Origin: Tanytarsus gracilentus
Taxonomy: Eukaryota; Arthropoda; Insecta; Diptera; Chironomidae
Assembly (NCBI GenBank): GCA_038502055.1
Contig: JAXRKN010000033.1
Location: 1,798,001-1,862,000, forward strand
Length of the DNA stretch: 64,000 nucleotides
Direction: 5' to 3'
The translations under genes and the position numbers were made by a program. This document shows, one piece after another, positions 25,603 to 39,211 of the stretch (the first letter of the stretch is position 1; each line of letters begins with the position of its first letter). The notes under the pieces are model-generated. The model saw only the letters and a list, made by a program, of their open reading frames with translations, was not told the DNA's origin and did no database searches.

Positions 25603-25715
25603 GTGTAACCCACTTGTAGCAGATCAGTATTGGAAATGTAACATGGCGAAGTCCTATGAAGAAGCCTTGGAGAAGCCAAAAGGGAAGCCTTATGGAAAAT
25701 ATTTCTCAATTATGT

Positions 25716-26068
25716 TACATTTCCCACTGTGTTTCATTTTCCACCATGTTCCATTTTTCACTATGTTCCATTTTCTATTGTGTTCCATTTTCCACTGTGT
25801 TCCATTTTCCACTGTGTTCCATTTTCCACTATGTTCCATTTTCCACTGTGTTCCATTTTCCACTGTGTCTCATTTTCCATTATGTTCCATTTCCCACTAT
25901 GTTCCATTTTCCACTGTGTTTCATTTTCCATTTTGTTTCATTTTCACCATGTTCAATTTTCCACTATGTTTCATTTTCCACTATGTTCCATTTTCCACTG
26001 TGTTCCATTTTCCACTGTGTTCCATTTCCCACTGTGTTCCATTTTCCACAGTGTTCCATTTTCAGATC
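25716..26068 (+). repeat. 17-bp minisatellite, about 20 copies
   Basis: Tandem copies of TTCCATTTTCCACTGTG with scattered changes. Because 17 is not a multiple of three and the unit has no stop in any frame, all three forward frames stay open and spell the same periodic peptide; these are not genes. Confidence 0.95.
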
Positions 26069-26570
26069 CATGCCAATCGATTCCTGGTCAAATTCCGAGT
26101 TCAACGAGGTACATGAAGCCATACTTTTAAAAAATGGACATTAGTGGCATTCCTTGGACACTCCTGGCCGGCCGTGACGGTCATTCTTCAAAAATCATCA
26201 ATGCTAATCAATTCCTGATGCAATTACGAGTTCAACGAGGTACATGAAGCCATACTTTTAAAAAATGGACATTAGGGGCACTACTGGCCGGCCGTGATGG
26301 ACATTGGTGGCACTCTTGGATGGCCATGATAGACATTCCTCAAATATCATCAATGCCTTTCGATTCCTGATACAAATACGAGTTCAACGACATACATGAA
26401 GCCATATAACAGGAAATTTGTATGAAAAATGGCATTTAGGGCTGTCCATGGCACGACCTGTGGTCATGACCCTCATAATTCCTAAAATGGCCGAATCTAA
26501 ATTCATAGACCTACCATTTGGCGAAAACTAGAAGTCTCTAGCTATCTCAGGAGCCGAGATCTCGATGGAA

Positions 26571-26601
26571 CAGACGGACGGACAGACGGACAGACGGACG
26601 G
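26571..26601 (+). repeat. GACGGACA-type short tandem repeat
   Basis: About four copies of a CAGACGGA/GACGGACA 8-mer near the right end of the composite element. Confidence 0.85.
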
Positions 26602-26754
26602 AAATAGGCGCATATAAGTGTTACACCACTTCGTGGGTTACACTAAAAAGATTGTACAATTATTATTGTAAGAAATGGAGAAAATAAAGATTTATTTAAT
26701 ATGTTGTAAAACATAATGAAATATTTTTAGTTTTTGACCTTTTGTTAACTTTAA

Positions 26755-28707
26755 TTATGGCTCATAGTCCGGCTCGAAATCATCTGAACCTAATGTGTAA
26801 ATTTTTGGCTTTTCAGGAACAACTACGTGCACATCATTATCAGCGCGAATACTCATTTCCTTATTGTCACTTGGAGTTTGCTCGTTTTCTTCAATTTTCA
26901 TAGCGATTTCCTCAGAACTTTCTGTATCAATAGCAATAATCAATTGGTCTGTGGTCGTTTCCAATTGAACAGCTTCTGCGCGTGAATTCTCAATTGATTG
27001 TAAAACTATCATGGCCAAGTTCTTTCCACCGCTTGTTGGATTCTTAACTGCTTTAATTGTCTTGACTGGAGTTTGCATTTCATGATCACCGATTACCTCG
27101 CTTGAATTTTGAACTACTTTGCTTGTCTTGACTGGAGATGCTTCCATTTTCATTTCATCCTCATAATTTTCCTCGCTTGATTTCATTGAAGATCTTGACG
27201 GAGTAAATTTCAAAGCTGTAATTTCCTCGATTTCAAGCAATTCATTTTGAGTTAGTATCAAAGAATCGGCAGAGCGGTCTTTTTCTGTAATGGTTTCATG
27301 GGCTTCCTTTGAATTGCTTTCAGCCATTTTTAATTTATCCAAGGTAGGAGTGCGAGTAGTGACTTGATCTTCTTTTATCGCAACTTTTACAGCTTGCTCA
27401 TGATCCACAATAGCGTTTTGATTGTCTTCGAACATTGATTTCAATTCATTTTCAATATTTGGAAAGAGATCTTCAGAAGTGCACGATTCCAGCGGATTAT
27501 TTTTAGTTAATTCAATATCGACATCCATAGGCTGATCCTCGTTGTCTGATTTCGTTTCAGAATCAAAGGCGATGATCGGTGGGAGTAGAATATTTCCAGT
27601 AGGTGTTGTGACTTCAGCATTGGTGATGGTGACTTGTGAAACTGTTGGCAACTTGATTTTCAACTTGAACAGTGTTTCATTGACTTCCTGGACATTTTCA
27701 ACTTGTTCGTTCACAGCAGGAGCCTCAACTAGCTCATTTTTCTCAGTATTGATCGGCAATTTCTTATCTTTGCGCTTACGAGCGAATATGTTAGTAAGTT
27801 TCTTAGGCTGATCGAGTTCATTGATGCATTGCTTTAAATTCTGTTCAGGAATTTTAGTCATCGGCGCTTCCTCTCTCAAGTTCAATTTCAGTTTTAATGA
27901 AGTATCATTGACTGCCTTATCGACATCAATTGCTTTATCACGCATGAGCCCATTGTAGTTTTCACGGCTTAATGTACGACTTAAATCGCTCGCAACCACA
28001 GCTAAGTTCTTCATATCTTGGGGAAGTAAAAGTTTCAATTTAAGGGCTGATTGAGGTTTCTCGGTAGGTGCTGCTGTTTGTTTCTCAGTGGGTGATGCTT
28101 GCTTCTCGATAGGTGCAGATGGTTTCTTGGTTTTTACATTTTCAATGAGCTTTGAAGGTTCCTCGATTGCTGCAGGCAGATTTTGAAGTTCAGGCGTTAG
28201 AGGCGAGAGTGAAGAAAAACTATTTTGTGTAGACGGTGCAGGTGAGATCACGTTACCGCAGTTTGAATTTTTTGAATCAACATTAGAATCCACGATCGGG
28301 TTCTCGACTTCAAATGCATACTCATGATCAAAATTGCCAAACTTGCTTTTATACCAATCAAGCTTTGCTTGTTTTAGCGATAGTTCATGTTCATATTGTT
28401 TGGTGATTCCACTGGAAACAAATTCCTCATAAGTAGTGCCGCCTAACAAGCATGCCTTCTTTGCAATCGTAAGCCAAGGGTTTGGATCTTTTTCCTTGAA
28501 TGCTTCGCTTGACATATCAAGAAAATTGACGTAGAAATTGTGCTTATCGGCATATTTAAAAATTTCATCCTGAAGTCGAATAATTGTTTGTTCTTCTTCT
28601 TTTAAAACCCTGCTGGAATTTGTTTTCTTAACTAGAAATGGGTAATAATTAAAATTAATGCTTTTGGGGGATCAATCAACTTAAATCTCACCTCTTGCTT
28701 TAACCAT
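26755..28707 (-). CDS. Unrecognised acidic protein with repeated LKLKL motifs
   Basis: Two exons: 28707-28692 (ATGGTTAAAGCAAGAG before GTGAG) and 28631-26755; 1893 nt, 630 aa. The short first exon adds MVKAR to the long frame; starting at the internal ATG (28515) would drop about 44 conserved-looking residues. The first 110 residues seem folded (KKACLLGGTTYEEF, W and aromatic residues, a charged helix), and the rest is low-complexity, rich in E, S, T, P and K. A short motif recurs: SALKLKLLLP, TSLKLKLNL and LFKLKIKLP. Paired SPVKTSK and TPVKTIK look like proline-directed kinase sites. The end is acidic (GSDDFEPDYEP). I do not recognise the family; a nuclear or chromatin role is only a guess from composition. 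A minus-strand AATAAA sits at 26691-26696. It is divergent from ATM across 594 bp. Confidence 0.8.
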
Positions 28708-29301
28708 TTCTGCACTGCTAACGAACACTTTCTGTAAAATAAGATTAGAAAGTTAAATTTATGTGATTTGGTGGTAATTAGAGGTTAAATTAGCAATTGA
28801 AGGCAGTGATTGCTTAATTTATCAATTAAAAATATGAAAAATAATTGAGCTTTTTGGATGTTGTGCAAAAAAAGTTAAAAACCTTATGAACTCACAGTTT
28901 CTTTATAATATATTAGAAAGTTACCTTTAGATCTTTAAAAATTGACACTTTTAACTCAGAGTGAGTTTGATAATTGATTTAAATTAATGATTTTATATTG
29001 ACGTTGTTTTGAGCTTTCTTCTTATTAATATTTGCTTACATTTTTAACTGTAACGGATTTTAAAATTTCAAAAAACACAAGCTGTGTACCCCAAAAAAGA
29101 GAAGATCAAAACAAAAACTCTAAACATTTTTAAGTGATTTTAAGTCGAATATTTTAGTTAATTTATGAAAATAACTTATTTTACATCTTTATAAAATCTC
29201 GATTTATTGGAATGAAATCGAGTTTAGTTGCATTTCAATGTAAATCATTGTGAAAATTGTGATTAAAATATTCCCGCGAAAACCGAACAAATTTTTTAAA
29301 G
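28708..29301. promoter_or_regulatory. Divergent promoter region of the 26.7-kb gene and ATM
   Basis: 594 bp lie between the two divergent start codons. An E2F-like site, TTCCCGCGAAAA (29271-29282), lies 20 bases before the ATM ATG. No TATA box is evident. Shared regulation is possible from the geometry but not shown. Confidence 0.5.
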
Positions 29302-32300
29302 ATGAACCTGGGAGATGAACTCGATTTATTGTTCATCGAGCTTAAAAGTGATAGGCCGCTGAAGAGAAACAAAGCATTTGGTCGAATCCTGCATCTTCTC
29401 GCAACACAACTTCAGGATGTACAGAATATAATTGAGAACAGCAATTCAACGACATGGAATGATTTTTTCAGTGCCGCTCATCAAGGTAAGAACTTAACAG
29501 CAATTTTTTGATCTTGTTAATTAATTAAAATACTTACAGGTCTCATTTATCAAGCCGACAAGATGTTCAAAGCTGACCAGATAGTCGATGAGTATCATAG
29601 AGACATCAAAGTTTACTCGGAAACAATCATTAAAATTACTCAGAGCGCATCGACTGGTAAGACTCGTGTAACAATTAATTAAAAATAAATATTTTAAATA
29701 TCTTTTTAGAGTCAAAGAGTGTCTCATTCCTGCAAATAACTCAAAATGCCATCGAAGTCTTTAGCAACGAAGGACTGATCAAGTATTTTGGGAAAACTTA
29801 CTTGATATTGCTGCAAAAAACCGTGCTGAATCCCAAAAATAATCTAACAGAGATCAGCACACTTGCCTGGAAGCGTAAGTTTTCAAATATTTAAAATTGA
29901 AAGAAACTAATTAAAATTTTCCCAATTAGAGCTGCTCAAAAGGACACTAAGCCTTATGAAATCGCCACGACACAATCTTAAATTTAACGATCTTTCATCT
30001 TGCGCTTATGATGTCGTTGAAATTGGCTGCTTTTACTCGCACCTTCCATCGGAGCTTTTAGGCCTAAAAGTTTTCACATACCTTCAGACACTGCTAGAGA
30101 AACGAGCTGATGAAAATGAGAAATTTGAGGTCATTGCTATTGCTTATCAGTGCTGCAAGAATATGTTGGGCGAGCAGCGTGAAGAAATTTGTAAATTCGT
30201 GCAAACGGTATCTGAATATCTCGTGGCATTTCTCCGAAAAAATGACTTGTCAGATAAACTCAAGATTTTACGCATAAAGTTAATGGACTTGATTTTAATT
30301 GCCCACATTCCTAATCTTGGAAAAGTCGATCAAGCATCCATGGAATTCATTCCGGACCGCCAAAGTTGGATGAAGATTATGACTGAATGCGAAGGAGTGA
30401 TTAGAAATGAATTAGCTCAAAGTTTATCAAAATATCGTGATAAAAAATCCGCCGATGTCAATCCAATAGTTGTTCAATGTGCCGCACGCTATTGCTTTTA
30501 CTTACACTGGAATGATCAAAGAAAATTGGAAGAAGAAGGAGAACCAAGTTCGTCTAAACGTGCTCGAGTAGCAACTAAGGTTGAATTTATGATGGAAAAA
30601 ATAAGGCCGTCATTAAGTGGAAGTGACTTTAGCTGGAAGTGGCTCATAGTGTTTAGTGAATTGATTTTCAACTATAATGATTGCCTAATGCCTGAAGATA
30701 TTCCACAAATTCTCAAGATGCTCTCCGAATGTCAGTCATTGATTGATTACACTCAAGACCGCAATAGTCAAATTTATGCGTTTACAAAGTGCTGCTATGT
30801 CATAATTCAAAAGGAGAAAATCATCACAAATCCACTCGTTGCTACTCTCTGCAGAGAGATATGGATGAAAATTGGCGATGAGACTGTTAGGGTTTCTGCG
30901 GGGAGTACAAATGGTGCCAACGAAGCTCACGTTCTTCTACAATTGCTCATTCGATATGAAAAATGCTCATCGCCCAGTTTTATTGAATCCGTACTGAAGA
31001 TGTTTACATCAAACACCGTAAATCGAAACGAAAAGACACTGAAAACGCTCATTTCACTTCTCAAGACATTCAACCTCGACTCGCTCGCAAATGGAAAAGA
31101 TTTGGCTCAAAAAATTCTCAATTATGCGCTTCAGAAACATACAATGGCGACTCTCAAAAAAGTCATTACATCTGGCAATGAAAAGCCATCCAATAAGCTC
31201 CTCTCTGAGCTTTCAATTTGCTGTTGTCTGCTCAAGACAGATGTCATTAATTTCGTAAAGAAATATCAAAAGTTTGATGATGAAAAAATCTTTGAAGAAA
31301 ATTGGGATCTAAAGAATCAAATGGATTATATTCAGGAGATTGAAAAAACAACAAAATTAATTCGCAAGAAGAACCTCAACGTGCTGATATTGGAGGATGA
31401 TGATTACCTTGAGGTAAATTTAAATATTTTACTAAATTAATTTTATAAACTAATTAATGTTTTTGACAGCTCAAAGATCAATCGATTATAAATGAAGCCA
31501 TTCCAACTGAACTCAAATGTATCGTGGATTTAAGTCTTTTCGAAGTCCTCATGCAGCTCACAGAGCCACGAACAAGATCAATCGATGCAAATAATTCAGT
31601 TGAGGAGATTCGAGACTACATTCGAGATGTTTTAGAAAGTAATGATCTAATGATGCACTTGGCGTCGAGTCTCTTACGCTATCACGCTTTAAATGAGGAA
31701 AAATTGAATAGTTCTTTCATCGCCAAGAAAATTGTTTTTCATATTCAAGAAATTGAAAGACTCTTTTCACTAATCATACGAAAAGCAGGACAGTTTGACT
31801 TATCGGATACTTACACAATTCTCACGAGTTTGAAGGCAATGTTTAGCGCTCAATATCATTCGGTGATTGTGATGAGAATTCGAGCTGGAAATCTAAAATT
31901 TTGTATCAACTGGATTGCTAAGCAGATTGAATACGAATCTAATGAAGATGTCGAGCGAGAACAACCGATCAGCGAAGATGCTTTTAAAAATGCTAAAAGC
32001 TATGAAAAAATCCGCTATTTGGCCATCACAACGCTATCGCAGTATTTCTATTACGAGGGAACAAACACAAATGATGTCGTTAATTGTCTGATACAGCATG
32101 ATTTCTATATTGAAGATAATATGGACTTGCATACGATTCTAGAAGTAATCGATTTATTCGCACAACAATCGGAGCTTCCAGGAGATGCCGCTAACTGGAT
32201 TTGGATAGGAATTATCAATATTTGCAAATTCCACAAAAATCGCCTGTACCTTATGAAGGAAATTTGCGATAGACTCGATAAAATTGTAAAAATTAGCCAA

Positions 32301-35300
32301 CAATTTTCTGAACAAACATCAAGCGTAAATGTTTTATTCAAAGCATTCTCCGCCCTCTGTTCCGACGATGATCAAAAATTAAATCGAGAAGTGTGCATCA
32401 AATTTTTGGAGAAATTTCCCTTCTATCACAAGAGCTACTTCAAGCTGTGCTATGACGAGAGCATCGTTCAATTTATGTATCTCGTGGTTTCAAGTAAATT
32501 CCTCAAGAACAAAAGCTTCGAGATTCAGGCAGCTGCGATCAAATGCTTTAGTGCCATCATGAAGTTCGATATCGATGCAGAAATTAATGTGGACGACATG
32601 GAAATTATCATCAATTGTCGAAATGATATTTTCAAGCACTTTAGAGAACATATTATGGGCAGTTCTGAGGAGCTTGAAGTCGAAGAACCCGCATTTCGCA
32701 TCCAACTGTACACGTCGCTTTTCTGTGCAAGTTTTCATCTACGCAAGCCAATGATTTTTGAAATATCGCGACTATTTTACAGCCACAAATACTCCGATGA
32801 AATTTCAATCAAGTGCTTTGAAAAAATCTTGAAATTTCTCAACTGCGAAGCGCGCAGCTTAATGGACAACAGCAGTTTACTTTTTCTCATCTCGAAGTGG
32901 GTCATGAACAGCTATCAGATTATTAATTTCCCGTGGTATTTTACTGGATCTCCTTCTTACCCTGCCTTTGTTGAGACATTCTACGACACAATTCTCCTAG
33001 CACTCATGAAAAATAATTGCCAGCTAGTCGATAATTTTGTGGAGAACAGCTCGAATGACGATTTCAATATCAAAGATGCATTTGATTTAGTCATCAGCGA
33101 TTGCTTCGCATTTACGATTCCAATTAAAGCCAACTGTCAAGGAATCAAGTATGAAGTTAAGGCGAAAGAGTTGCAGGCAAAAATGGACGAAATTATAAAT
33201 AAAGAGAACCGGCTTAAAAAACTGATTGAGCACCTTCCCGAAGTCATACAAAAACTCCTCGTTAATGTCATCGATATTGAGAAATTTCAACAAATCAGTG
33301 GACTTCAATTTGATTTTTACGCACAGGATGAGTCAATTAGTTTGGAGAACTTTGAAATGTGCATGGAATATTTACAACGAAAGTGCGGCACAAGTGATCA
33401 AAGCCTAATGACATTTCTCTGCTGTGAGCGTAAGAGAAATGTTGAAAAATTATTTATGCTGCAAAGAAGTCGAATTCAAAGTACGGAATTGAAAGAGCAC
33501 AAAATTCTCTATCTGCTGCAATATTGTATTCTAGTTGAACAAACTTATGAATACATGAAGGATCGCAATGTACGTCGAAATGTCAGCATTAAGGACTTTC
33601 TGATGCGTGAGTTTGTCAGTTATTTCTGTTTTCTCATTTGTACCACGACCTACGGTACAAAACTGAGAGAAACTGCAGCAAATTTCTTCCATGATTGCCT
33701 TAAAGAAATTATTCCATCGTGCATCGAAGAGTTTAAGCCGCTGATGAGTAAAATTATGCCAAATTTAGTGACAATTGCTCAAGGAAATTATAACACCGTC
33801 AAATTAAAATGCTTGGAAATTATTCAATTTCTTGTAATGCAGCCGGCACTCAGCGATGAAGTTGCTAAAATTGATCGTTTTCCCGTTGAATTCGATGAGC
33901 TCAGAACATACCAAAAGGATATCAAGTATGCGTTAAAGGAGTTAAGTCTTAGCGATGAGATTGAGCACTTTTTGAGTGTGAAAAATAGAAAAGTTGAAGG
34001 CATTAAGGAGCTTAGTGGTCACTTAGCTGACAAAAAATCAGAGCTTAAAAGTGTTTTCGAGAGAGTTGAGATTGAGGGCAATAACAGTTTGATTTGTAAA
34101 CTCCTTCGGAGCCTGATCGAGTACATTCAATTTCCGGCTGACGATGAGCGTGCAGTTGAAGCCATTAAGTGCCTTGGCGAGATTGGAAGTCACAATTTAT
34201 CGAAGATTGTCTTCAACGCTGATGATCCTGATATTTATCAAACAATTGAGAGCGTATCGCATTGCCAAAAGTTGATTTGCAGCAAAATTCTCGATAAAAT
34301 GGAAACGCTTTTGCTCCATAGCAATCCAAAAATATTTGAAGCATCCAGTGCCGCGTGTCATCACATCTTTTTAACAGTCTCGTCACAAGGCTATCCCGAC
34401 AGTCCATATTTGCGTCCGTTTCAATGCGAGAAGAAAGCTGAAGTACATCTCTTTTATCTAGTTCCAAAAGTGGATAAAATTTTTGATCTCGACATGAAGA
34501 AGCTCTTTGAAGATAATAAAACGACGCCTTATGCTAATTGGATTGTGTATCTCTGCGTCATGTTAATGAGATTTGCCGGAGATAAAGTTTTAAGTTCTAT
34601 ACCTGATTTTCCACTCTCACTCGCTGAAGCTCTAAACTCGCAAATATTTCAACTTCTCGTGCAATACGACCGCGAAGAGGTGAATGTCGAATTGCTTAAT
34701 GGCATTAACTTTTTCTTTTCACAATGCAATGAGGCCTTAAACTACAAGGAGAAGACAAACGAAGGATCAATTTTCATCGACAAGAAAGCAATACGAGAGA
34801 TGCTTAAATTAGCGGAAGTCATTCGAATGTCTGTTCTAAATAACGCGAGATCGAACATGGCTCAAATATCGAATCTCAATTATCTTTACATTGCTAAAGC
34901 AGCGAAGCATTGTGAGGCATACTTTACGGCCATCATGTACTGTGAGATGTGGGCTCAGAGAGAACTTGAAAATGACTCGGAAAAGACATTTAAAATTTCA
35001 ATTGAGAACAAAACTCTTCAAGATGTCATGTACAATTCGTATTCGGCTATTGGAATCAGTGACACATTCGACATTTATCTAAATCCCTTCACACATCGAT
35101 CCGCATATTTGCAAAACACAAAGCAATATTTTCAAATGCTCCTCGAAAGTGAAAATACAGAAAATTTGTCACAAATTTGTTATGACACTGGACTTTATCA
35201 TCTCGTGAATAAGTTTAGTGATTTAATGAAAGATCAGGATAAATCAAGGCAATACGATTGTCTCTGGCGCTTGTGTCAGTGGGATGTTGTGGTTGAGACT

Positions 35301-38239
35301 GAACAGGAGCTGAAAGACGAAAATGGTTTGGTGGATTTGAGAGGTGAATTTGACAAGTATCACTATCTTGGCTTGCAATGTCTCAAAAATGGTGATGAAG
35401 TCGGAACAAATTGTGCTGTCGACAAGGGAAGAAAACTAATTTTGCAATTAATGTCACAGCAAAGCTTAGAGTGTACAAAAACTCTCTACAAATTCTTGGA
35501 AATGTCTCATCGACTCGTTCAAATTGAAGATTTCGGAGAGGTAAAAATAAAAACAATTTTATTAATTTATTAATTAACCACATAATTTCTCTATAGATTC
35601 GCTTCAAACGCATTCAAAATGCACATGAAAAATTATTGAAGAAGTGGTCGACTCACGATGAGCTTCCATTCGACTATGAACAATATGAGCGGGTATTAAT
35701 GCAGCGAAACAGTATTTTCGACACTGCAAACATCAAAGCAGGTCGTCGAACATGGATTCCGGCTGCTAACAAGACAAATCTTTTATTTGCAATCAAGCAA
35801 TCAATCATCGCTTGTCGTCCCAATAACGCTTACAATATCATTTCTAAAATGAAGAGAGAAACGATGGAGTTGAGCGATCAGATGGAACTTTTGATTGAAG
35901 AGTCGAAATTAAATATCAAGACGGATGTGAATTTGGCCAAAAAATGCTTGCTGATGATTATTGAAGAGAAGAAGATCGAAAAAGATTTCATCACAAAAAG
36001 CATAGCGCATCGACTGTATGGTGAAATACTTGCTGACAATTATGCATCCAATATTTCAGACATAAGCGAAAAGCATTTTGAAAAGGCACAAAAATATCTC
36101 TTGAAATATGCTATGCACCATCAGAAGAGTCACCTCGTTCCAAGTCTCGATGACAACGAACAACTTACGCAATTCTCTCAGACACTCGTTGAGGAACAAT
36201 CGGATGACGTTGATCGTAAAATTAAATCTAGCACCTGCATTTTTGATACCATTGCGAAATATTTCGATCGAGAATATGTCAGCAAATGTGCGTACATGAA
36301 GTCTCTCGAGTATCAGAAGAAAAAGAGCATTTTTGATCGTAATCTAAAACTCCTCGACGCAATGAATCAAGATGGAAAAATTAGGGCGGCCGACGTTGAA
36401 GTTAAAAAGTCATACACGACTTTAAGTCGAAGCTTACAGCTTGATAAGGAGGAATTTAAGACGACGGAGACGGAAAAGAAAAATGCAGCTAGAAATGCTC
36501 TCTAGTGAGTTTAATTAAATTTACTTTTAAATCATTCCTAAATACATATTTTTTACAGCAATTACGTCCGTAGTACAATTCAGAGTGCAGACAATGACAT
36601 TCTCAACATTTTCCGCATAATTTCGTTGATGCTCGAGAACTACGAAAGCAGCAAGTTTTTTCAAAATTTTCTCACCGACAATATATCGAAAATACAAAGC
36701 TACAAGTTTATTGTGGCACTCCCACAACTCACAGTTCGTTTAACAAACAGCGATAAGGATATACTGACGGTTCTGTTAAAGAAGCTATTAGAAAAATGTG
36801 CGATCGATCATCCACATCATACGCTTCCGTTAATCTTGGCGCTTAAAAATTCAAATGCTGATGCTGAAAAGAAGACAACGGCGGAGCCACGTGTTCTTGG
36901 TGCTGAACAACTTTGGTCGAAAATAAAAAGGAACAGGACAATGGCACCAATCATGGAGCAGCTTGAAAGCATGGCATCGGCGTTAATCGATCTCGCCTAC
37001 ATTCCACTAAAGGACAAAGAGCCAAATTTCATTCCAGCAAGTCATAAACTTTTAAAGTTGAAGAACATGAAGTTTCTTCAGTGTCCAACGGTCGAGTTAC
37101 CAATACGCAAAAATGGAAATTATCAAATTGAAAGTTTAATTACGGTCATTAAATGGGATCAAAGATGTTCAGGTGTTGGTGGCATTAATGCACCTAAGAA
37201 AATTGAAGTCCTCTGCAGCGACGGTATACTCCGATCACAGTTATTAAAAGGCAGAGATGACATGCGACAGGATGCGATAATGCAACAAATATTTGGAGTT
37301 GTTAATCAACTCTTAAACCTCAACAATGATATGAAGATGAAACAAGCTAAAATTCGCACCTATCGGGTTGTTCCCTTGTCTTGTCGCTCGGGCATTCTCG
37401 AGTGGTGCTCAGACACAATGCCGATTGGAATGTATTTAGTTGGAAGTAGGGAGAGACTTGGTGCACATCAAAAGTATCGTCCAAATGATTGGCTACCTAG
37501 TCACGCACAGAAAATTATTATGGACAATGACACGAAAAGTTCTGAAGTTAAAATTGCTACATTCCATGATATTTGCAGCCATCTCAAGCCAGTCTTTCAT
37601 CAATTCTTCTACGAAAACTTTAAGAGTCCAGGAATGATTTTTGAGCGTCGTTTTGCGTACACAGTCAGTGTGGCCGTATCATCGATGATTGGATACATTC
37701 TAGGCATTGGAGATCGACATGTTCACAACATTTTAATAGACATGAAGACGGCAGAAGTGATTCACATTGATTTTGGCATTGCATTTGAAGCTGGCAAGTG
37801 TCTTCCACATCCGGAATTAATTCCATTCCGTTTGACACGCGACATTTTGGCTCCGATGGGTGTGAGTGGCGTAAATGGAACTTTTAGAAAAACTTGCGAG
37901 AAAACAATTGAAATTTTGAGAGAGCATGAGAAGACTATAATTACAATTTTGGAAGTACTTCTTTACGATCCTATGTATGTATGGTCAATCGGTGCAAAAC
38001 ATGCTCGGGCACGTCAACTCAATGATTCGGAGGAAAGAGAATCATTGGGAACTGAAGAGAATCATGATTCGATGGCAACGCGAGCTTTGCAGCGAGTTCA
38101 AGCAAAATTAAAAGGTTTCGCTGACGATACATCCACATGTTATCCATCGATCGATGGTCAAATTCAATATCTTATTCAGGCAGCTACTGATGTCGGCAAT
38201 TTGAGCAAACTCTTTCGTGGATGGCAGGCTTATCTTTAG
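29302..38239 (+). CDS. tefu: ATM serine/threonine kinase (telomere fusion orthologue)
   Basis: Seven exons: 29302-29485, 29540-29656, 29710-29874, 29930-31413, 31470-35540, 35597-36504, 36559-38239; 8610 nt, 2869 aa, between fly and human ATM in length. ATM is the PI3K-like kinase that signals DNA double-strand breaks through the MRN complex and, in flies, protects telomeres. Seen: an N-terminal TAN-like motif (LKSDRPLKRNKAFGR, residues 13-28), a long HEAT-type helical solenoid, a FAT region, then the kinase: KGRDDMRQDA, catalytic GIGDRHVHN (D2695, N2700), IDFGIAFEAGK (D2714), and LFRLTRD-like IPFRLTRDILAPMGV. The last 30 residues (DVGNLSKLFRGWQAYL) are a FATC domain ending as in ATM, which separates it from ATR, TOR and SMG1. 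The start ATG fits the TAN motif. AATAAA follows at 38274-38279. Sgt1 begins 181 bp downstream. Confidence 0.96.
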
Positions 38240-38420
38240 AATGTACTCGTATTATTTTTTATATTTTCGAACAAATAAAAATTTAATTTTTTCATAACGT
38301 ATTTATAATTTTTGAATTTAATTTCATGGGTACGCAGCACACACGAAAATTCTCGAAATCAAATAAATTTTTTTAGTAGAGTGATTTTGCAAAATAAAGT
38401 AATTCAGCGTAAAATAAGAA

Positions 38421-39025
38421 ATGTCAGTGCGACATGATTGGTATCAGAGCGATGATAAGCTCGTGGTGACGGTAATGCTAAAAAATGCCGTCGAGAAGAA
38501 CTACAAATGTGAGATTAATGAAGATTCACTTCGACTGACTGCTGACAATTATGAGCTCAACCTTCAATTATTCAATTCCGTCCTTCCCGAGAAATGCACG
38601 CACAAGGCAACGCCACATAAAGTTGAAATTGTGTTGATTAAGCGTGATTTCGCACGATGGGCAGCGCTGGAGAAGAAGCAAGAAGAGGAAAAGAAACCCG
38701 TCGCTATCAAGCACAAGAAACCCGATGACTGGGAGAAGCTTGCGAAAGAAGTCGAAAAGGAGAAGGATGAGGTGGGTTTAAAAATGTTATTTGAGTGCCG
38801 TTGAAATTCATGAATTTTAAATTTTACTAGGGCGACGCAGCTGTGAACGCTCTTTTCCGACAAATCTACGAGAACGGAACCGAGGAACAACGTCGAGCTA
38901 TGAACAAGTCATTTGCGGAATCTGGTGGAACTGTGTTGAGCACCAACTGGGCGGAAGTTCAAAAGGAGACGGTCGATGTCAAGCCACCAGACGGATGTGA
39001 ATTCAAAAAATGGGATGAAGTTTAA
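38421..39025 (+). CDS. Sgt1: SGT1 co-chaperone (CS and SGS domains)
   Basis: Two exons, 38421-38771 and 38831-39025; 546 nt, 181 aa. SGT1 is an HSP90 co-chaperone acting on SCF ubiquitin ligases, kinetochore assembly and kinase stability. Seen: CS (p23-like) domain at residues 1-80, opening RHDWYQSDDKLVVTVMLKNA and including YELNLQLFNSVLPEKC and HKVEIVLIKRDFARWAALE; a charged linker; then the SGS domain from about 116 (NALFRQIYENGTEEQRRAMNKSFAESGGTVLSTNW split by nothing, ending GCEFKKWDEV). The TPR domain of human and plant SGT1 is absent, as is usual in flies. The gene is convergent with the TatD gene; their stops are 186 bp apart and the TatD poly(A) signal reaches close to the Sgt1 stop. 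Confidence 0.95.
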
Positions 39026-39211
39026 ATTTTAGTTCCTTTATTCATCTTTTTTCTGTTTAAATTTCATTAACAAAATTTTTTAATTTTCTATTTGAGTCAA
39101 AATGAATGCACATAAAAAAAAGGAAAACTGTTAATAATGCAAAAAAAGAGCTTATCTTATGATTTAAAACTTTTTCCAGGAGTGAAATCTAAAATTTTCT
39201 AATTATTTTAA

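Larger units (their letters stand above)
25603..26643. repeat. Composite repeat element, copy C, with short terminal inverted repeats
   Basis: GTGTAACCCAC at 25603-25613 is repeated inverted as GTGGGTTACAC at 26633-26643, giving 11-bp matched ends about 1.04 kb apart. Inside are a 17-bp minisatellite (25716-26068), then degenerate tandem units of the family seen at 1-345 and 16165-16575 (GAGTTCAACGA at 26097, 26228 and 26380, spacing 131 and 152 bp), then a GACGGACA-type tract at 26571-26601. No coding frame for a mobile-element protein exists. It looks like a non-autonomous DNA element or a relic of one. Confidence 0.7.

Noticed and set aside
25716..26068. CRISPR-like array
   Set aside because: The 17-bp units follow directly without unique spacers, and the genome is an insect's.
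25595..26144. Three overlapping plus-strand open frames of 133-173 codons
   Set aside because: They are the same 17-bp minisatellite read in three frames; 17 is not a multiple of 3 and the unit has no stop, so every frame is open and the peptide is periodic.
28515..28515. Internal ATG as the start of the 26.7-kb gene
   Set aside because: The frame continues upstream without stop to a clean acceptor at 28631, and a 16-nt first exon with ATG and donor fits in phase.
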